The position numbers and the translations under genes are program-made. From positions 558,001 to 622,000 of the forward strand of contig CAVQXT010000003.1 of assembly GCA_963717945.1 (NCBI GenBank): a DNA stretch of 64,000 nucleotides, in the 5' to 3' direction. The notes under the pieces are model-generated. The model was not told the origin of the DNA, did not search any database, and worked only from the letters and a program-made list of their open reading frames with translations. Positions 59,567-64,000 of this stretch are shown here, one piece after another. Positions within the stretch are counted from its first letter, which is position 1; every line of letters starts with the position of its first letter. Origin of the DNA: FEN-299 sp963717945. Lineage in GTDB: Bacteria > Acidobacteriota > Vicinamibacteria > Vicinamibacterales > Fen-181.

Positions 59567-59853
59567 ATGCGCAGCCTGATACTCCCCGTCGCTCTTGCCC
59601 CGTGCGTGACGGCGTCGGCCCAGCGCCAGGCCGCGCCGACTGCCGCGCCGCCGGCCACGCCCGGCACGACGGCCACCCCTTCGTGCGCCGAGTGGGTCAC
59701 GCTCGGAGGGGGGCCGGGGCGCTCGACGACACGGTCGCGATCGCGCCGCACATGACCGACGCCACCGATCACGCCGAGCCGAACGAAGTCGTCTGGCAGA
59801 CCAGCTGGCGGACCGGCGGTCCGGCGCGGGCCGAAGACGGTTCCAGGCTGCTC
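59567..59853 (+). pseudogene. Ruined secreted alpha/beta hydrolase
   Basis: Starts MRSLILPVALAPCVTASAQRQ, a signal peptide, then CAEWVTLGGGPGRS, the mature start of a secreted alpha/beta-hydrolase family. At about 59720 the homology jumps, one frame over, to GALDDTVAIAPHMTDATDHAEPNEVVWQTSWRTGGPAR, which corresponds to a region normally some tens of residues further on, after the HGxGR oxyanion region. An internal deletion with frameshift has therefore removed the oxyanion loop, and the Ser/Asp/His end is missing too. The remnant ends before the next gene. Confidence 0.55.
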
Positions 59854-59865
59854 GAGGAGGCGCCA

Positions 59866-60567
59866 GTGCAGCTCGAATGCCCGCAATGCGGCCGCTCGAT
59901 CCCCTCGGAGGACATCAACGTCCAGGCGGCCATCGCCAAGTGCTCGGCCTGCGGCGCGGTGTTCGGCTTCGCGGACAAGGTGCCGGGGGCGCGGGCCGAG
60001 TCCCGCAAGCCGGTCGTCGATCTGCCCAGGCGCTTTTCGGTGGCGCAGGACGGCGCCGACCTGGTCATCACGCGCCGGTGGTTCTCCCCGTCGTTCGTGT
60101 TCCTGCTGTTCTTCTGCGTCTTCTGGGACGGCTTCCTGGCCTTCTGGTACTTCATGGCGTTCACCGACGGCAGCCCGCTGCCGATGAAGCTGTTTCCCGT
60201 GGTCCACGTGGCCGTCGGGGTGGGCCTGTCCTACTTCACCGTCGCCGGCTTCGTGAACCGCACGCTCGTCCGCGTCGGCCCCGGCGAGATCCAGGTCCGT
60301 CACGTCCCCCTGCCGTGGCCGGGCAACAAGGTCCTGTCCGCGGAATCGGTGGAGCAGCTCTTCAGCGAGGAAAAGATCAGCCGCGGCAGGAACGGCGTCA
60401 ACCGCAGCTACCAGGTCAGCGCGGTCCTGCGGAACGGGGCGAAGACGAGGCTCGTCCGCGGTCTCCAGTCCCCCGACCAGGCCCTGTTCATCGAGCAGCA
60501 GGTCGAGCGCCACCTCGGCATCGAGGACCGTCCGATCCCCGGCGAGATGGCGAATCTCCCCGGTTAG
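59866..60567 (+). CDS. Zinc-ribbon integral membrane protein
   Basis: 233 residues from GTG 59866, chosen because GAGGAGG stands five bases upstream. Farther upstream the same frame is pseudogene debris. The N-terminal zinc ribbon LECPQCGRSIPSEDINVQAAIAKCSACGAVFGF (two CxxC) is followed by a hydrophobic pair of helices (FVFLLFFCVFWDGFLAFWYFMAF and LFPVVHVAVGVGLSYFTVAGFV) and a C-terminal soluble domain of PH-like/DUF character. Unknown function. Similar zinc-ribbon plus helices proteins are frequent in Acidobacteriota and Myxococcota. Confidence 0.72.
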   Translation: MQLECPQCGRSIPSEDINVQAAIAKCSACGAVFGFADKVPGARAESRKPVVDLPRRFSVAQDGADLVITRRWFSPSFVFLLFFCVFWDGFLAFWYFMAFTDGSPLPMKLFPVVHVAVGVGLSYFTVAGFVNRTLVRVGPGEIQVRHVPLPWPGNKVLSAESVEQLFSEEKISRGRNGVNRSYQVSAVLRNGAKTRLVRGLQSPDQALFIEQQVERHLGIEDRPIPGEMANLPG

Positions 60568-60593
60568 CGGTCGCGGCCGCCGCGGACCGGCGT

Positions 60594-60863
60594 CTACGCG
60601 CCCGCGGCTCTCGCCTTCGGCTTGCGCGCGACCTCGTGGACGCGGCCGGTTTTCACGTCGAAGACGAACCCGCGCACGGGGATGTCGTGACGCACCAGCG
60701 GCGATCGATCGTAGGCGTCGAGGTCCGTCCGCACCGAATCCTCGACGTCGTCGAACGGAAGCAACGCCACGTCGTCGGCGTTGACGCCGCGTCCCTTCAG
60801 TTGGCGGCGCAGGCCCTCGTCGGTGAAGGTCGGCATCCCGCAATCGGTGTGGTCCACGATCAT
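60594..60863 (-). pseudogene. C-terminal fragment of a beta-carbonic anhydrase
   Basis: The frame gives MIVDHTDCGMPTFTDEGLRRQLKGRGVNADDVALLPFDDVEDSVRTDLDAYDRSPLVRHDIPVRGFVFDVKTGRVHEV, about 88 residues. HTDCGM is the HxxC zinc half-site of beta-carbonic anhydrases. The first zinc Cys and the Asp/Arg dyad (the CMDSR-type motif), which should lie some 60 residues earlier, are gone. Homology begins at GLEEV, about 60878, inside the 3' end of the NDH-2 gene. Its ATG overlaps the NDH-2 TGA. It cannot be a working carbonic anhydrase. A deletion joining two genes is the simplest reading. Confidence 0.7.
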
Positions 60864-62125
60864 CACCTCCTCGAGTCCGTCCGCCCGTCCTCCGCCGTGC
60901 GGGTGATCAGCCGCGCCGACCTGTCGAACCGCAGGTAGGCCCACGCCCATTCGATCATCACGAGGAAGCGGTTTCGGAACCCGATCAGCCACAGGATATG
61001 AATGAAGCACCACAGCAACCAGGCGGGATAGCCCGAGAGGCGGATCCCCGGCAGGCTCGCCACCGCCGCGTTGCGTCCGATGGTCGCCAGCGTGCCCCGG
61101 TCGCGATAGCGGAACGGTTCCCGTCCTTCGCCCCGCACCTCCGCCACGACGGCGCACGCGACGTACTCCCCCTGCTGGATCGCGACGGGCGCGAGCCCCG
61201 GGAGAGGCTGTCCCGCCGGGTCCGCGCACGCCGCCAGGTCGCCGATGACGAACACCTCGGCGTGGCCGGGGATCGTGAGATCCGGATTCACGATCACCCG
61301 CCCGGCACGGTCGAGCGGCACTCCCAGGGACCGCGCGATGGGCGAGGGTTCGACGCCGGCCGCCCACAGCACGGTCCCGGTCGCGACCCGCTCGACGCCC
61401 AGCCACACGGCGCCGTCCTCGACCCGCGTCACCGCCTGGCCGGTTCGCACATCGACGCACAGCCGCATCAGCGAGCGAGCGGCCTTCCCGGAGAGTTCGG
61501 GTGGAAAGGCCGGCAGGATCCTCGGTCCCGCCTCCACAAGGATCGTGCGGGCCTCTCTTGTATCGATCGTGCGGAAGTCGCGCGCGATCACCAGGCAGGC
61601 AATTTCGCCGATCGCCCCGGCAAGCTCCACGCCGGTCGGCCCGCCGCCGACGACCACGAAGGTGAGGAGCGCGCGGCGCCGGACGGCCTCGGCCTCCCGC
61701 TCAGCCCGCTCGAAGGCGATGAGAATCCGCTCCCGGATGCGGAGGGCGTCGTCGAGCGTCTTGAGGCCGGGGGCCTCCGCCTCCCATTCGGGATGGCCGA
61801 AGTAGGAGTGCCGGGCGCCGGGCGCGAGGACCAGGAAGTCGTACGGAACCGCGCCGTCGGTCAGCGTGACCAGCCTCCGCGCCGTATCGATGGCAGTCAC
61901 CTCACCCATGATCACCCGGGTGTTCCGCTGCCGGCTCAGGACGGCCCGGATAGGGTAGGCAATCTGGCTGGGCGAGAGGCTCGCGGTCGCGACCTGGTAG
62001 AGCAGGGGCTGGAAGACGTGGTGATTGGTCCGATCGATGACGGTCACGTCGACGGGCGCCCTCGCCAGCGCCCGCGCGGCGTAAAGGCCGCCGAACCCGC
62101 CGCCGACGATGACGACGCGCGGCAC
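60863..62125 (-). CDS. ndh: Type II NADH:quinone oxidoreductase (NDH-2)
   Basis: 420 residues from GTG 62125 (GGAGG six bases upstream). It has two nucleotide folds, FAD site VVIVGGGFGGLYAARAL and NADH site FVVVGGGPTGVELAGAIGEIA, plus HHVFQPLLYQVATASLSPSQIAYPIR, the conserved flavin-near segment of NDH-2, and VFVIGDLAACAD. C-terminal helical membrane-binding part (YPAWLLWCFIHILWLIGFRNRFLVMIEW). It oxidises NADH and reduces quinone without pumping protons, feeding the quinol used by ACIII. The last residues (DGRTDSRR) come from the junction with a carbonic anhydrase remnant. Confidence 0.9.
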   Translation of the reverse strand: MPRVVIVGGGFGGLYAARALARAPVDVTVIDRTNHHVFQPLLYQVATASLSPSQIAYPIRAVLSRQRNTRVIMGEVTAIDTARRLVTLTDGAVPYDFLVLAPGARHSYFGHPEWEAEAPGLKTLDDALRIRERILIAFERAEREAEAVRRRALLTFVVVGGGPTGVELAGAIGEIACLVIARDFRTIDTREARTILVEAGPRILPAFPPELSGKAARSLMRLCVDVRTGQAVTRVEDGAVWLGVERVATGTVLWAAGVEPSPIARSLGVPLDRAGRVIVNPDLTIPGHAEVFVIGDLAACADPAGQPLPGLAPVAIQQGEYVACAVVAEVRGEGREPFRYRDRGTLATIGRNAAVASLPGIRLSGYPAWLLWCFIHILWLIGFRNRFLVMIEWAWAYLRFDRSARLITRTAEDGRTDSRR

Positions 62126-62147
62126 GGTCACCCTCCGAGGCCAGTCG

Positions 62148-62348
62148 CTACGGCCACACGGGACTCGTCGTACCGGGACGGTCCCTACTCCCGATGTTAC
62201 TGCCGGCTTCCGGGACCAGGAAACCGGCCATCTTCTCGAGCGGATTCACCCATCGTCTTCCGCGTTGGGCGGCGCCGGTCGCGAGCTTCCCGTAGAAGCC
62301 CCCGACGAATCTGGTGCGCATCTCGCGCTGTGCATCCCCTATGTCCAT
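62148..62348 (-). pseudogene. Truncated remnant of a small membrane protein
   Basis: ATG 62348 opens MDIGDAQREMRTRFVGGFYGKLATGA, which looks like the start of a family of short membrane proteins (DAQREMRxxxxGGxxGxxxSG), but the hydrophobic part never follows. The frame continues through AAQRGRRWVNPLEKMAGFLVPEAGSNIG to a stop at 62148. It may be the 5' end of a gene cut by deletion, beside NDH-2. Low certainty. The remainder of the 62126-62413 gap shows nothing else. Confidence 0.35.
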
Positions 62349-62413
62349 TTCGATGAGTCTCCGTGTGCTCGAGTCCAATCCGCGCGACACCGCCTCGAGA
62401 ACCGCTCCGACCC

Positions 62414-64000
62414 CTACGGGAAGATGACGCCGGGCGCGAGCTTCCCCTCGGGGTCGAGGGCGCGTTTGACCGCCCGCATCTCCTCGATCCCGCGGTCGCC
62501 GTAAAGCTGGCGCAGCAGCGCCTGCTTGATCGCGCTCCGGCCGACGCCGTGCTCGGAGAGCGGCGACCCGCCGCGCGCGACGACTTCGAGGCCGAACTCG
62601 AGGATTGCCGCCTGGCCGGCCTCGACGTCGGCCAGCGTTCGAGGGATGACGTTCGGGTGAACGTTGCCATCCGAGACGTGCCCCCAGATGGCGTAGGGCA
62701 GGCCGCGCCGCTCGTAGCCGCGCCGGTAGATCGCCATCATCTCGCCGAACCGGTCGAAGGGCACGATCATGTCGGCGGCGGTCTTCTGGATGTCCTGCCC
62801 GGTCCGCTCCCTGGCGAGCGCGACGCGCTGCTTGACGGCCTCCGGCGCCGACTCGCGAAAATCGAAGAACTGCTGCGCGCGGGCCAGGTCGCCGGGCACG
62901 GCGACGTCCACGTGGTCGAGGACGCCGGCCTGGTCCAGCAGGCGGCAGAACAGGCCGAGCGGTGTGGCGTCACCCCCAGGCTCCGGCGCCGCCGCGATCT
63001 GGGCGTAGGCGTCCTCGCCTGTCGTCCCGCCAGCGAGTTCGAGCTGGACGAGCAGCGCGACGTCGGTATCCGGCGGGAGCGAAATGCCGTGCTTCCGGTC
63101 GCTGCCATCCTCGTGCAGCATGGCGAGGCAGCGGCGATCGAGCATCTCGATGGCTGAAACGTCCAGCCCGCGCGGGCCGTGCTCGCGCCACGTGCGCCGC
63201 GACCGCTCGCGCAGATCGGCGACGACGGAGAGCGCGCGCGCCTCGTCGGGGAACGGCACGAGCGCCAGGCAGGTGGCCGGCGCGGGAGACAGGACGCCGA
63301 GCGTCGCCTCGACGACCACCCCCAGCGTGCCTTCGGCGCCGATGAACAGATCGATCAGGTCCATCCCCGGCGCCGCGAAGTAGCCGGCCGACCGCTTCGG
63401 CACGTCCGGCATCCGGTAGGTGGGCACGGGCACCTTGATCACACCGCCCGACGTTTCGATCTCGAAGAAGCCGTCCGGATGCGCGTGCACGCGTCCCCGC
63501 TCGAGGTCGATCACCTCACCGCACGCCAGGACCACGGTGAGCTCGCGCACCCAGTCCCTCGTGCTGCCGTACTTGAAGGTCGCCGCACCCGACGCGTTGG
63601 TCGAGATCGTGCCGCCGACAAACGCGCCATCGTAGGTGGGCGCCGGCGGATAGTAGCGCCGGTCGGCCGCGAGCGCTTGCTTGAGCGTGACGACCGGCAG
63701 GCCGGGCTGCACCCTGGCAAAGGTGTCGGCGACCTCGAGGATCGCCGCCATCTTCGCGGTGCTGAGGACGATGCCGCCGAGAGGCGTGGCGCCGCCGGTC
63801 ACCGACGACTGCGCGCCGATGGGCAGCACCTGGCGGCATTCGCCGAGGATGGCGGCCACCTCCGCCTCCGACCGGGGAAAGACCACGCCGTCGGCCCGGC
63901 CGCCGGGATAATGCGCCGCATCGTCGAGAAAGGACGCGACGACCGCCGGATCGGCCTGGATCGGCGGGGCGATTAACGGGCCACGGGGGGAGCGAGTGAC
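62414..64000 (-). CDS. GlcD-like FAD-binding oxidase (5' end beyond the window)
   Basis: The frame is open to the right edge (at least 528 residues), and its first 38 residues contain no good start codon, so the true start lies outside. FAD/PCMH domain: PRSEAEVAAILGECRQVLPIGAQSSVTGGATPLGG and GAFVGGTISTNASGAATFKYGSTRDWV. The C-terminal cap has IWGHVSDGNVHPNVIPRT, where the His residues bind metal in D-lactate/glycolate dehydrogenases, and ends EEMRAVKRALDPEGKLAPGVIFP. It should oxidise a 2-hydroxyacid such as D-lactate or glycolate. TAG at 62414. Confidence 0.85.
   Translation of the reverse strand, partial: VTRSPRGPLIAPPIQADPAVVASFLDDAAHYPGGRADGVVFPRSEAEVAAILGECRQVLPIGAQSSVTGGATPLGGIVLSTAKMAAILEVADTFARVQPGLPVVTLKQALAADRRYYPPAPTYDGAFVGGTISTNASGAATFKYGSTRDWVRELTVVLACGEVIDLERGRVHAHPDGFFEIETSGGVIKVPVPTYRMPDVPKRSAGYFAAPGMDLIDLFIGAEGTLGVVVEATLGVLSPAPATCLALVPFPDEARALSVVADLRERSRRTWREHGPRGLDVSAIEMLDRRCLAMLHEDGSDRKHGISLPPDTDVALLVQLELAGGTTGEDAYAQIAAAPEPGGDATPLGLFCRLLDQAGVLDHVDVAVPGDLARAQQFFDFRESAPEAVKQRVALARERTGQDIQKTAADMIVPFDRFGEMMAIYRRGYERRGLPYAIWGHVSDGNVHPNVIPRTLADVEAGQAAILEFGLEVVARGGSPLSEHGVGRSAIKQALLRQLYGDRGIEEMRAVKRALDPEGKLAPGVIFP

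Overview
The window is high-GC DNA with dense, mostly short-spaced genes. It probably comes from an Acidobacteriota chromosome, perhaps a Vicinamibacteria-like lineage. The evidence is the mix of families: the end of an Oar-like TonB-dependent receptor, a complete Alternative Complex III plus caa3 oxidase cluster, many secreted M14/M3/M24 peptidases, large secreted beta-propeller (VPS10/BNR-like) and amidohydrolase proteins, and intergenic spaces full of short palindromic word repeats. The genus cannot be fixed from the sequence alone. No rRNA, tRNA, CRISPR array, phage or classical insertion sequence was seen.

Layout. 0-4.5 kb: receptor tail, intrinsic terminator, a DmsAB-type molybdoenzyme whose two genes are separated by a palindromic tandem array, and a VapBC pair with a promoter that looks leaderless. 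4.5-12 kb: two head-to-tail secreted M14 carboxypeptidase-like proteins (one frameshifted) and an acyl-CoA/ACP synthetase. 12-19 kb: secreted BNR/VPS10-like propeller, a LarA-type nickel racemase homologue, and an M3 dipeptidyl carboxypeptidase. 19-30 kb: OmpA-like protein, GH29 alpha-L-fucosidase, a frameshifted large glycosidase-like protein ending in a 144-bp inverted-repeat element, a zinc-ribbon/pilin-like membrane protein, a PLP decarboxylase with two compensating frameshifts, an operon of thioesterase, M24 peptidase and a DUF6805-like protein, and DinB. 30-42 kb: lipid kinase, AAA/DUF4143 ATPase behind a 36-bp palindrome, glnS-unknown-lpxD operon, and two secreted amidohydrolase-family proteins of which 1.5 lack metal ligands.

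42-54.7 kb (minus strand) is the respiratory centrepiece: actA-B-C-D-E-F, a small accessory gene (frameshifted), SCO, then caa3 oxidase subunits II, I, III and IV. Together they encode a quinol:cytochrome c/oxygen oxidoreductase supercomplex, with SCO supplying copper to the CuA site. A type II NADH dehydrogenase at 61-62 kb could feed the same quinone pool.

54.7-64 kb: zinc-ribbon proteins, an APC permease, a second toxin-antitoxin pair, an F420/NADP-type reductase, a HEAT-repeat protein, NDH-2 and a GlcD-like FAD oxidase cut by the window edge. This end holds several gene ruins: an alpha/beta hydrolase with an internal deletion, the C-terminal third of a beta-carbonic anhydrase welded to the end of NDH-2, and two short fragments. 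Five probable single-base frameshifts occur in otherwise conserved genes. They are either assembly indels or recent mutations, and raw reads would decide.
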